Counted from the stretch's first letter, positions 1-6,728 are shown. The stretch: 20,190 nucleotides of DNA from CAYWMP01 sp964459445 (GCA_964459445.1 CAYWMP010000109.1:1-20190), one strand, 5' to 3'. Notes: generated by a model not told the origin, from the letters alone. A program made the numbers and translations.

Positions 1-88
1 CTAGGATTTCCTCTAAGGTTTCCAAGATGTCGGGCTCATCGTCCACTGCCAAAACTTTTTTTCCAGCCAAAATTTCATCCGTCGACAT
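1..88 (-). CDS. Response regulator receiver domain, N-terminal fragment (runs off left edge)
   Basis: The first 29 codons of a gene read on the - strand and cut by the window edge. The start ATG is at 88-86, preceded by a strong GAGGAGG Shine-Dalgarno sequence. The peptide begins MSTDEILAGKKVLAVDDEPD, with the beta1 strand (KKVLAVDD) and the two acidic residues of the receiver-domain metal pocket (VDDEPD). This is the classic opening of a CheY-like receiver. The phosphoacceptor Asp and any output domain lie outside the window, so the type of regulator cannot be told. It is divergent from the TetR gene, with 223 bp between the two starts. Confidence 0.8.
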   Translation of the reverse strand, partial: MSTDEILAGKKVLAVDDEPDILETLEEIL

Positions 89-227
89 ATTAATTAGTCC
101 TCCTCACAATTGATTTCCGCTTACGAATAACTGGTCCGAACTACCCGAAAAATCGTCTAATTCCTGTCATACTCTATTATCGGAACCCTGAGCAGTCAAG
201 GTCGGAATTCTTTTTGTAAAATATTTC

Positions 228-256
228 TTGACCCTTCCTATGAGATAATTTATAAG
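228..256 (+). promoter_or_regulatory. Sigma70-like promoter of the TetR gene
   Basis: A -35 box TTGACC (228-233) and a -10 box TATAAG (251-256) are separated by 17 bp. Transcription would start near 263, about 50 nt before the TetR start codon. A palindrome (267-286) lies immediately downstream, so a bound repressor would block initiation or early elongation. Confidence 0.6.
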
Positions 257-266
257 GGTTGAAACA

Positions 267-286
267 GAGACCGACCGGTCTGTCTC
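267..286. promoter_or_regulatory. Palindromic operator, probable TetR-family binding site
   Basis: The half-sites GAGACCGACC (267-276) and GGTCTGTCTC (277-286) form a 20-bp palindrome with one mismatched pair (272/281) and a central ACCGGT. Operators built on ACCGACCGGTCGGT-like cores are common for TetR/AcrR regulators. Its place between the predicted promoter and the TetR start suggests autorepression. That the neighbouring TetR protein binds it is inferred. Confidence 0.65.
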
Positions 287-311
287 ACCATGTGGTAGTA
301 AACAAATCCCT

Positions 312-908
312 ATGGAACTCAAAGAAAAAATCATCTACGAATCCTTAAAACTTTTCTCCATGAAAGGTTTCCTCAGTACATCCATTCATGACATTCTCGA
401 AGCCTCAAACACGTCAAAGGGCGGCTTTTACAATCATTTTCAAAGTAAAGAGGAACTCTTTTTCGCGGTGCTCAAAGAGGCGCAAAAAATCTGGCGAGAG
501 TTGAATTTGGAGGGCCTTGATGAGACAGAAAAGCATGTCGACAAAATCAAAAAACTCCTAGAGAACTATCGCGACCGCTATCTCAGAGATGTGAGAACTT
601 TTCCGGGAGGATGCATCTTTGTCACCCTTTCCGTCGAACTCGATGACCAAAGGCCTCACCTTTCGAGCGAAATAAACAAGGGATTTGCAGGTTTCAAGAA
701 AATGCTGATGAATATCCTCGAGCAGGGCAAAACTTCAGGTGAAATAAGAGAGGATATTAATACGGATTCCGTTGCGGAAATGATCTTTGCCGGTATGTTA
801 GGGGCATCGGTTAGTTATGGCACTGAAAAATCTACTGAAAGCTTGGATCGATCGATTGATGCCATAACACAATACTTAGAGAGATTGGCGCCGGAACAGG
901 GCAAATAG
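312..908 (+). CDS. TetR/AcrR-family transcriptional regulator
   Basis: A 198-residue protein of usual TetR length. The N-terminal helix-turn-helix is clear: residues 1-20 give helix 1, and residues about 23-49 contain TSIHDILEASNTSKGGFYNH then FQSKEEL, the typical recognition-helix signature (S/T-K-G-x-F/L-Y-x-H-F). The remaining ~150 residues are helical and form the ligand and dimer domain; the ligand cannot be read from sequence. No good ribosome-binding site precedes the ATG, but the HTH begins at once, so the start is sound. The gene lies 45 bp upstream of the acyl-CoA dehydrogenase on the same strand and is preceded by a palindromic operator. It probably represses itself and possibly the acd-etfBA genes in response to an acyl-CoA or related compound (inference). 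Confidence 0.9.
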   Translation: MELKEKIIYESLKLFSMKGFLSTSIHDILEASNTSKGGFYNHFQSKEELFFAVLKEAQKIWRELNLEGLDETEKHVDKIKKLLENYRDRYLRDVRTFPGGCIFVTLSVELDDQRPHLSSEINKGFAGFKKMLMNILEQGKTSGEIREDINTDSVAEMIFAGMLGASVSYGTEKSTESLDRSIDAITQYLERLAPEQGK

Positions 909-953
909 CGTCATTATTGTGATAAACCCATCGAATAAAAGGAGGTAAAAAGT

Positions 954-2099
954 ATGGACTTCGCGTTTTCAGAAAGAGAAGAGATGTTGAGAAAGGCCGT
1001 AAGGGAGTTTGCTGAAAAGGAAATTCCCCCGCGTATGGAAGCCATGGAGGAAACGGGCGAGTTTCCAATAGAACTCATGAAGCCCATGGCTGAATTAGGA
1101 ATCACAGGGGTCATTGCCCCGCCCGAATTTGGCGGTGTTGGTTTGGGATATGTGGCAAGGACCATTGTGTTAGAGGAACTGGGCCGGGTTTGTGGCGCCA
1201 TGCCCATGGCCATGCAGGTCCACCACATGGCTATTGCCAATCTCCTCGATTTTGGCACCGATGCCCAGAAAGAAAAATACATACCTCGCCTCGCCAAGGG
1301 TGAAACCATGGGATGCGTGGCCGTGACAGATCCTTCAGGCGGCTCAGACGTCATCGGTATGAAATCCACCGCTGAGCTGAAAGGAGATAAATACATCCTC
1401 AACGGCAGGAAGTGTTTCATCACCAACTCCCACACCTCGGATTTCTGGATAGTCATTGCCAAAACCGCGGAAGGCGCCAAAGGCCTAAGCGGCTTCATCG
1501 TTGACAAGGATGCACCTGGTGCAAAGGTCGGCCGCAAGGAGAACAAATTCGGTTTACGCGGCGCCAACACGGGTGAATTGGCCTTTGACAACTGCGAAGT
1601 TCCTAAAGAGAATATCCTTGGCCAGGAGGGCGGTGGATTGGCGGTCGCCATCAAAACCATCAGCGAGACGGGACGGACCGGCATGGCCGCCGTGGCCCTC
1701 GGCATCTTGACAGCCGTGTGGGAAGAGGCCGGGAAGTTTGCAAGTGAAAGGACGCTCTATGGAAAACCCATCAGCGCCCTTCAGGCCATCCAGTTCTACA
1801 TGGCCGAGATCTGGGCCCAGCTGGAAATCGCAAGATTGCTTTGCTACAGGGCCAGTTGGTTGAAGGACCAGGGCCAACGTCTTGACACCGAGGCCGCCTT
1901 GGCAAAGTGGTATACCTGTGAAGCGGCGGCTAATGCAGCCAAGAAGGCCGTAGAAATGCAGGGGTCCTACGGCATCATGCACGAGTACGCCGTCCAGCGA
2001 CTGCTAAGAGATGCCATGGTGACCATACCGGCCGGAGGCACCGCTGAAATTGCCAAGATCGTCATGGGCAGAACAGCCCTGGCACCCTTTAAGAAATAA
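954..2099 (+). CDS. Acyl-CoA dehydrogenase family protein lacking the canonical catalytic Glu
   Basis: A 381-residue FAD flavoprotein of full family length, with a strong AAGGAGG site upstream of its ATG. The N-terminal helical domain spans about 1-115. The beta domain carries CVAVTDPSGGSD (121-132, the first family signature) and GRKCFITNS (151-159). The C-terminal domain has RTLYGKPIS (266-274), QGSYGIM (336-342) and RDAMVTIPAGGTAEI (352-366). Family members oxidise acyl-CoA to enoyl-CoA and pass electrons to Etf, encoded just downstream. Two points are odd. The medium/short-chain catalytic Glu (Y-E-G-T-S-E-I motif) aligns without gaps to Gly361. The alternative base of the long-chain and isovaleryl types, the residue before Arg241, is Gly240. 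The protein may therefore use another base, act as a reductase, or catalyse a non-dehydrogenation reaction on a CoA thioester. Substrate unknown. Confidence 0.9.
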   Translation: MDFAFSEREEMLRKAVREFAEKEIPPRMEAMEETGEFPIELMKPMAELGITGVIAPPEFGGVGLGYVARTIVLEELGRVCGAMPMAMQVHHMAIANLLDFGTDAQKEKYIPRLAKGETMGCVAVTDPSGGSDVIGMKSTAELKGDKYILNGRKCFITNSHTSDFWIVIAKTAEGAKGLSGFIVDKDAPGAKVGRKENKFGLRGANTGELAFDNCEVPKENILGQEGGGLAVAIKTISETGRTGMAAVALGILTAVWEEAGKFASERTLYGKPISALQAIQFYMAEIWAQLEIARLLCYRASWLKDQGQRLDTEAALAKWYTCEAAANAAKKAVEMQGSYGIMHEYAVQRLLRDAMVTIPAGGTAEIAKIVMGRTALAPFKK

Positions 2100-2107
2100 A
2101 TAACGTT

Positions 2108-2199
2108 GCGAGTTTCGGGTTGCGAGTCACTGTTTATTCTCCCCCAAATTTCCAGAATGAAGGAAATGGGGAAGTGGAAACTCGAAACTTGAAACTCGT
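2108..2199. repeat. Imperfect inverted-repeat (MITE/REP-like) element
   Basis: The 20-nt arms at 2108-2127 and 2180-2199 match in inverted orientation at 16 of 20 positions and are built from the word CGAGTTTC. Inside them, CCCC (2142-2145) pairs with GGGG (2168-2171) and ATTTCC (2148-2153) with GGAAAT (2162-2167), so the whole segment can fold into one long hairpin. It lies between acd and etfB. It carries no open reading frame and no T-run typical of an intrinsic terminator. Confidence 0.6.
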
Positions 2200-2245
2200 G
2201 CTTTATTGTTAAACATGAATAAAGCTTTTCCTATGGGTGGATAAC

Positions 2246-3043
2246 ATGAAGAGAATAATCGTCTGCGTAAAACCCGTTCCCGATCCTCAGGATTGGCACA
2301 AGGTGGCCATGGACCCTGAAACTCAGACCCTAATACGCGAGGGGATCTCCAATATCATCAACCCTTTGGATAAAAACGCCATTGAGGTGGCGCTTCAGAT
2401 CAAGGAGGCGCAAGGTGGGGAAGTAGTCTTACTCTCAATGGCACCACCCTTTGCCGAAAAGAACCTCCGCGAAGGGCTCGCTATGGGCGCGGATCGGGCC
2501 GTGCTTCTATCCGACCGGGTCTTCGCCGGCTCGGACACCCTGGCCACGGCGCAGATTCTTGCGGCCGGGTGCGAAGAGATTGGGGACTATGACCTTATCA
2601 TCATGGGCAACCTCTCAATCGATGGGTCAACGGCCCAGGTATGCTCGCAGTTGGGTGAATATCTGGATCTACCCAGTGTCATGCACCTGATTGATCTTGA
2701 ATGGGAAAAACAAAATTTGGTCCTTACTCAGCAGATAGAAAACGGCTATACAAAACTGCGTGCCATGCCTCCCCTGGTCCTCGGCGTGCGTAAAGAAATC
2801 AACACGCCGCGATACACTTCCTTTACAGGCATACTTGCTGCTGAATCCAAAGAGATAAAGGTGCTTTCCAACGATGATTTGAAGGTCGAGCAAAGCGCCA
2901 TCGGCCTCGGAGGTTCGCCTACAAAAATGGCCGGCATGGAAATACGGCGGTTTGAAAGGGCAAAGGAGCGGATTGAAGGTCCGGTAGACGACATCGTCCA
3001 ACAACTCGTGGACAAGATCTATTCATACGGCATCATAAAATAG
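2246..3043 (+). CDS. etfB: Electron transfer flavoprotein beta subunit
   Basis: A 265-residue protein beginning MKRIIVCVKPVPDP, the standard EtfB opening. I chose the ATG at 2246 because GGGTGG lies 5 nt upstream; an in-frame GTG at 2237 would leave no ribosome-binding site. Key segments, numbered from this ATG, are NIINPLDKNAIEVAL (about 35-49), GADRAVLLSDRVFAGSDTLA (about 82-101) and the conserved MGNLSIDGSTAQV loop (about 119-131). EtfB pairs with EtfA to carry electrons from acyl-CoA dehydrogenases. The DRAVLLSDRVFAGSDTLAT stretch resembles EtfBs from anaerobes that work with butyryl-CoA-type dehydrogenases. Whether this Etf bifurcates electrons cannot be settled here. Its gene lies 14 bp before etfA. 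Confidence 0.93.
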   Translation: MKRIIVCVKPVPDPQDWHKVAMDPETQTLIREGISNIINPLDKNAIEVALQIKEAQGGEVVLLSMAPPFAEKNLREGLAMGADRAVLLSDRVFAGSDTLATAQILAAGCEEIGDYDLIIMGNLSIDGSTAQVCSQLGEYLDLPSVMHLIDLEWEKQNLVLTQQIENGYTKLRAMPPLVLGVRKEINTPRYTSFTGILAAESKEIKVLSNDDLKVEQSAIGLGGSPTKMAGMEIRRFERAKERIEGPVDDIVQQLVDKIYSYGIIK

Positions 3044-3057
3044 GATGAGGTTCGGCA

Positions 3058-4053
3058 ATGAGCGATAAACTTGACAAGAGCTTTTGGGTGTTTGCAGAAC
3101 AGCGCAACGGAAACCTCCATGATGTGGGCCTGGAGTTGATTACTAAGGCGCGGGAATTGGCGGATCAGGCTGGAAAACCTGTGACCGCTCTGATTCTCGG
3201 GCAAGATATAGAATCCTTGGCCCAGAACCTTATCAGCGCTGGCGCCGACGTCGTCCTGGTAGCGGATGATCCGATGTTGGCAGAATACCGTCTTATTCCC
3301 TATGCCCTTGTCATTGAAGAGCTCATAAAAAAACATGAACCGGAAATACTATTGATGGGGGCCACGGCATTGGGTGTGGAATTGGCGCCCCGGGTTGCAG
3401 CCAAGGTCAAGACGGGTCTTTCTGCCCATTGTATTGATCTTCAGTTGAATGAGGAGGGTCATCTCCATCAATTTGTACCCGGTTGGGGCGGCGGTATTGT
3501 CGCCACCATTGCCTGCCCTGACCATCGTCCGCAGATGGCGACAGTGATGCCCGGTGCTATGAAAGCCTCGATTTTCGATGATAGAGATGGAGAAATCATA
3601 AGAGCTGATGTTCGACTCCCTGATGAAGGCCTGGGTCCTGAAGTCCTGGAAGTGAAGACGGAGAAGCCTGAAGGTCAACCCCTAGAAAAGGCGGAGGTTG
3701 TCATTGCAGGCGGTTGGGGTATCGGGAGTGAGGAAAACTGGAAGCTAATCGAAGAACTGGCCTTTGTGCTGGGGGGCGCAGTAGGAGCGACTCGACCGCC
3801 GGTGGATGAAGGTTGGGCCGAGGAAGGCCAGATGATCGGTCAGAGCGGAAAGACCGTTCGCCCTACCCTTTATATCGGAGCGGGGATCTCCGGTGTCATG
3901 CACCATATTGTTGGTATGGATAACTCAAAACACATCATCACTATCAACACGGATTCTAAAGCAGAAATATTTGAGACATCAGATGTTATTGTGGTGGAGG
4001 ATTTCAAAAAGATACTTCCGCCCCTTATAGAGGAAATAAAATCACGATTGTAG
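3058..4053 (+). CDS. etfA: Electron transfer flavoprotein alpha subunit
   Basis: A 331-residue protein with GATGAGG upstream of its ATG. The N-terminal domain (1-190) is a degenerate Etf fold with CPDHRPQMATVMPGAM (153-168), close to the family's CP-x-x-RPQMATV-x-PG block. The C-terminal FAD-binding domain carries GGWGIGSEENW (218-228), GATRPPVDEGW (243-253), GQSGKTVRPTLYIGAGISG (261-279) and the H-x-x-GM-x-x-S block (283-290). The FAD contacts seen in other EtfAs (Arg in the TRPPVD segment, Ser/Thr in QSGKT, the ISG loop, NTD near 297-299) are all kept. It forms the heterodimer with the adjacent etfB product and is the likely partner of the acyl-CoA dehydrogenase upstream. Confidence 0.94.
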   Translation: MSDKLDKSFWVFAEQRNGNLHDVGLELITKARELADQAGKPVTALILGQDIESLAQNLISAGADVVLVADDPMLAEYRLIPYALVIEELIKKHEPEILLMGATALGVELAPRVAAKVKTGLSAHCIDLQLNEEGHLHQFVPGWGGGIVATIACPDHRPQMATVMPGAMKASIFDDRDGEIIRADVRLPDEGLGPEVLEVKTEKPEGQPLEKAEVVIAGGWGIGSEENWKLIEELAFVLGGAVGATRPPVDEGWAEEGQMIGQSGKTVRPTLYIGAGISGVMHHIVGMDNSKHIITINTDSKAEIFETSDVIVVEDFKKILPPLIEEIKSRL

Positions 4054-4064
4054 AATAAACTTTT

Positions 4065-4072
4065 AAAAGGAG
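4065..4072 (+). promoter_or_regulatory. Orphan Shine-Dalgarno sequence without a start codon
   Basis: AAAAGGAG followed by ATAACC lies 12 nt after the etfA stop, but no start codon follows at usable spacing. The inverted-repeat element begins at about 4083. The next gene has its own similar leader (AAAGGGGGATTATC then ATG at 4213). The simplest reading is that the repeat inserted between an original leader and its gene, or duplicated the leader. Confidence 0.4.
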
Positions 4073-4082
4073 ATAACCGTTC

Positions 4083-4180
4083 GGCCACCAAGACTCAAAG
4101 GCACAAAGAAAAGGAATTATTATAAAACCCGGAATCAATCCAATTATGCTCAACCTTAGTGTCTTCGTGACTTTGTGGCT
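4083..4180. repeat. Inverted-repeat element of the GGCCACAAAG...CACTAAG type
   Basis: The 26-nt arms at 4083-4108 and 4155-4180 match at 19 of 26 positions in inverted orientation, with words of the form CCACAAAG and GACACTAAG. The spacer is about 46 nt and A/T-rich. Degenerate CACAAAGACAC-type inverted repeats are frequent between genes of many Gram-negative anaerobes. It separates etfA from the DUF169 gene and contains no coding sequence that I can support. Confidence 0.55.
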
Positions 4181-4212
4181 GAGTTTTTAAAATTAAGCAA
4201 AGGGGGATTATC

Positions 4213-4995
4213 ATGGCAGATATAAAAGAATTGGAGCAAGCATTGACCAAGTTTATTCGTCCACTTACCTTTCCGCTTGCCATCAAGATGCTCAAATCGG
4301 AAGAGGAAATACCGGAAAAGACCAGGAGACCCTTTCAGCAGATGAAAAAAAAGATCGCCATCTGCCAGGGCATCGGCATGGCTAGAAAGCTGGGTTGGGC
4401 CGTGGCCATGGGAAAGGAAGATATGCAATGCGCCCTAGGCGCAGCACCCTTTGGATTTTTCAAAAACGTTCAGTATTGGGATGAAGGTAATATGGCGGCA
4501 GGCATGTTTACGGCTTCACAGGAGGCCGGAAAAAAGGAAGAAGATCTTATCGATCGTTTCGGCCATGGAGAGTATAGTCACATATTGGTCGCTCCCCTAA
4601 ACAGAACGGCCTTTGAACCGGATCTCTTTATGATGTACGGGAATCCTGCTCAGATGATGAGACTTATTCAGGGTGCGCTTTTTAATCAGGGCGGGGCCGT
4701 CCAATCCTCTTCCATGGGCCGTCTTGGATGCTCTGCTATTATCACGGTATTGAAAAATGATGAATGCCGGTATATTGTCCCGGGCAACGGAGACCGGATA
4801 TTTGGTATGACCCAGGACCATGAGATGGCATTTATGATACCAGCTTCCAAGGTAGATGATGTGCTTGAGGGCTTGGTCAGCACCCATAAAACCGGTGTGA
4901 GATATCCCATCACCAGTTTCTTTAATTTCCAAGCCACATTTCCACCCTCCTATCAAGAACAGATGAAAATTTGGGAAGAGGAAGGAGAGTTGTAG
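4213..4995 (+). CDS. DUF169 family protein
   Basis: A 260-residue protein with AGGGGG 6 nt before its ATG. It matches the DUF169 pattern as I know it: an N-terminal FIRPLTFPLAIKML (14-27), KIAICQGIGMARKLGW (about 47-62) with a Cys, MQCALGAAPFGF (about 71-82), and later NPAQMMRLIQGALF and GRLGCSAII around the middle. No signal peptide or membrane segment is seen. The family has no firmly established biochemical function that I can cite. Members often occur near corrinoid methyltransferases, and the UroD-type methyltransferase starts just 1 nt after this stop, with its ribosome-binding site inside this gene. The two products are therefore probably made together and may act on the same substrate or cofactor (inference). 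Confidence 0.85.
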   Translation: MADIKELEQALTKFIRPLTFPLAIKMLKSEEEIPEKTRRPFQQMKKKIAICQGIGMARKLGWAVAMGKEDMQCALGAAPFGFFKNVQYWDEGNMAAGMFTASQEAGKKEEDLIDRFGHGEYSHILVAPLNRTAFEPDLFMMYGNPAQMMRLIQGALFNQGGAVQSSSMGRLGCSAIITVLKNDECRYIVPGNGDRIFGMTQDHEMAFMIPASKVDDVLEGLVSTHKTGVRYPITSFFNFQATFPPSYQEQMKIWEEEGEL

Positions 4996-4996
4996 G

Positions 4997-6046
4997 ATGG
5001 AAAGTTACACAGGAAGACAACGGGTTTCAGCCGCCTTTAAAAAGACCTTTACCGATCAGGAAATTGCACTTGACCGAATTCCGGCCTACCCCATTATGGG
5101 CCAGTGCAATGCTCAGCTCGTGGGTGCAAGTATCCGGGATTTCCTGCTGGATCCTGAAGTCTTTGTTAAGGCCCAGGTGGCTGCCTACGAACGATACCAG
5201 CCCGATATTATCGTTATGCAGGCCGATCTCCTTATGGATGTAGAGGCCATGGGAAATGAACTCAAATTCCCTGAGAACGGGATGTGCATCACAAAAAAGC
5301 ATGCCCTCGAAGACAAAGGAAAGTTGAGCAGTCTCAAACATCCCGACCCCACGAAAGACGGACGCATGCCCGCGTACCTGGAGGCCCTAGAGGGAGCAAA
5401 AAACCAGATTCCGGATTCAATCGTGTCATCCGTAATCGCAGGCCCCTGGACCATCGCGGTTGGACTCAGGGGCGCAACCAATGCTATCAAAGATGCATTA
5501 AAGGATCCGGACTATATTCACGAACTGATGCGGTTTGCCACCCAGATGTCCATCAAATTCGCCGAGGCCGTGATTCCCCTCAAGGTTGGGCTTAGCTTCT
5601 CTGAAGCCCCGGCATCAACCAGCCTTATTTCTCCCAAGTTGTACAGGGATATTATTTTCCCCTATCATAAGCAGATTGTGGATTACTTTAAGGAGAAAAA
5701 GGTAGGTGTTGGACTGCATATATGTGGTTATGCTGATCCTATTCTCGAGGATATCGTCAACACCGGCGTCACAAACATCAGCATCGATGCACCATCGGAT
5801 TTGGCCAAGGCCGTTGAAATCACCCGGGGGAAGGCGGTCCTAATCGGCAATGTCGCTACCGATCTTTTCTATTCAGGCACCAGGGAACAAATGGCCGAGG
5901 CAATTAAGCAGTGTCTCGAAGTGGCGCCCAAGGATAGCGGGTATGTCCTTGCCTCGGGTTGTGAGGTGCCCGGCGTGGCCCCGGCCGATCAGATCGATTG
6001 GTTCATGGAATTGGCCAACGACTTGGGGAAAACTAACCAGGATTAA
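4997..6046 (+). CDS. UroD/MtaA-family corrinoid methyltransferase (first copy)
   Basis: A 349-residue TIM-barrel protein of the uroporphyrinogen decarboxylase superfamily, methyltransferase branch (MtaA, MtbA, CmuA type). The zinc ligands of that branch are visible: His241 and Cys243 in LHICG, and Cys322 in LASGCEVPGVAP. GNVATDL (284-290) and SFSEAPASTSLISP (200-213) are further family blocks. True UroD enzymes lack this H-x-C...C set, so heme synthesis is unlikely. Family members move methyl groups between a corrinoid protein and a thiol, or from a methylated substrate to a corrinoid protein. It is coupled to the DUF169 gene and followed by a terminator, so it ends the + strand block. No corrinoid protein is encoded beside it; the nearest is at 11801-12478. 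Substrate unknown. Confidence 0.87.
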   Translation: MESYTGRQRVSAAFKKTFTDQEIALDRIPAYPIMGQCNAQLVGASIRDFLLDPEVFVKAQVAAYERYQPDIIVMQADLLMDVEAMGNELKFPENGMCITKKHALEDKGKLSSLKHPDPTKDGRMPAYLEALEGAKNQIPDSIVSSVIAGPWTIAVGLRGATNAIKDALKDPDYIHELMRFATQMSIKFAEAVIPLKVGLSFSEAPASTSLISPKLYRDIIFPYHKQIVDYFKEKKVGVGLHICGYADPILEDIVNTGVTNISIDAPSDLAKAVEITRGKAVLIGNVATDLFYSGTREQMAEAIKQCLEVAPKDSGYVLASGCEVPGVAPADQIDWFMELANDLGKTNQD

Positions 6047-6057
6047 GACAAAACCAG

Positions 6058-6083
6058 GGGAGCGGAATTATCCGCTCCCTTCT
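6058..6083 (+). terminator. Hairpin terminator after the first methyltransferase gene
   Basis: A perfect 9-bp stem, GGGAGCGGA (6058-6066) with TCCGCTCCC (6071-6079), and a 4-nt ATTA loop, followed by TTCT. It starts 11 nt after the stop codon. The T-run is short but the stem is strong. It separates the + strand block from the converging - strand genes. Confidence 0.65.
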
Positions 6084-6252
6084 ATCCTCTCCATTCAAAA
6101 TACATCTGACCCGAAGAAGACTTTCTCCTCTTGATTCACTCCGCATTCGTTCCCTTTCCAGATTTGTTATCCTAACCCCAATTTCCTGTTTCCACCAAAT
6201 TTTGCGTCTGCTTCCTTTAAAGCAATTGACCACGAGATAGATATTCCTGAGT

Positions 6253-6561
6253 TCAAAATGCGAGTTTGAAATTGAACCTGTACCCGACCGAAGAAATCGA
6301 GAATTCCGAACCCCTATTGGAATTGATATAATCGATTTTTATGGGTTTCACGCTATTATAAAAATCTTGGTCCATGAGACAGGTGATACCTTTTTCTTGA
6401 AATATAATATCCGAATCCTTTGGTTCGTCCAGAACCATTCCGAGGGTCTGCCCGGATCAACTGGCTTCGATGAGCTCAATGCGGAGGGACGAGGAGGCTG
6501 TATCTAAATCGGCAAGCCTTCTTTTTACCACCTCCATCGCTTTATCGGTGACCTCAAACAT
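6253..6561 (-). CDS. HesB/IscA-like selenoprotein with in-frame UGA (Sec35)
   Basis: Read with one UGA as selenocysteine, this is a 102-residue protein. It begins MFEVTDKAMEVVKRRL, continues LRIELIEAS-U-SGQTLGMVLDEPKD and ends FSISSVGYRFNFKLAF. HesB/IscA-like A-type proteins have a conserved Cys in S-C-x-G-x-x-LG-x-x-LDEP, and the UGA (6459-6457, codon 35) falls exactly on it. The start ATG is at 6561-6559, with AGGAGG just upstream. A perfect stem-loop 19 nt after the UGA fits a bacterial SECIS. Both sides of the UGA are in frame and intact, and no other defect is seen, so a decayed pseudogene is unlikely. HesB-like selenoproteins are a known bacterial family with Cys homologues. The C-terminus has about ten residues beyond the usual ISS ending. 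Exact redox or Fe-S function is unknown. A gene finder that treats UGA only as a stop would report just the C-terminal 61 residues (6253-6438). Confidence 0.85.
6421..6437 (-). promoter_or_regulatory. Bacterial SECIS-like stem-loop
   Basis: On the - strand, TGGTTC and GAACCA form a perfect 6-bp stem around the 5-nt loop TGGAC. The loop starts 25 nt after the UGA and has G as its second base. This agrees with the known bacterial SECIS rules: apical loop about 16-37 nt downstream of the UGA, with a G among its first two bases. The stem can be extended past an internal loop by CCT/AGG pairing. A second small hairpin (TCCG...CGGA) sits directly after the UGA. Confidence 0.7.
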
Positions 6562-6631
6562 GCTGGCCTCCTGCTCTGTTTGCGCATTCTTTATGAATCT
6601 ATTTATGATAACATGTTTGGCAATTCTTGCC

Positions 6632-6666
6632 AAAAGCTCGGGGATTCAGAGGAATCCCGGCCGAGC
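6632..6666 (-). terminator. Intrinsic terminator between the Cys-rich gene and the selenoprotein gene
   Basis: On the - strand, GCTCGG and GGATTC pair with CCGAGC and GAATCC (12 bp, 3-nt bulge, 4-nt loop), and TTTT follows at 6635-6632. Directly downstream is a second hairpin, TTTGGCAA/TTGCCAAA (6616-6634), with a 3-nt loop. The first hairpin probably ends the transcript of the 6729-7049 gene, so the selenoprotein may have its own promoter or depend on read-through. Confidence 0.5.
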
Positions 6667-6728
6667 GAAGTAGATTGTGATGGAGAATACGAGTTCGAGG
6701 CAACCTATTGCAGATGGGGAAGAGAGGA

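Noticed and set aside
914..1705. 263-residue - strand open frame opposite the acyl-CoA dehydrogenase gene
   Set aside because: It is fully antisense to a clear family protein, has low-complexity Pro/Ser/Met-rich composition, and has no recognisable domain; a shadow of codon bias.
4997..6046. Uroporphyrinogen decarboxylase for heme synthesis
   Set aside because: The H-x-C...C zinc ligands and the DUF169 and corrinoid-methyltransferase context place it in the methyltransferase branch of the superfamily.
6253..6438. Short - strand frame as a stand-alone 61-residue gene, or a nonsense-mutated hesB pseudogene
   Set aside because: It begins in the middle of the HesB/IscA-like fold, and the upstream part continues in the same frame through a single UGA placed at the conserved Cys, with a SECIS-like hairpin and a good ribosome-binding site. 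A selenoprotein explains all of this.
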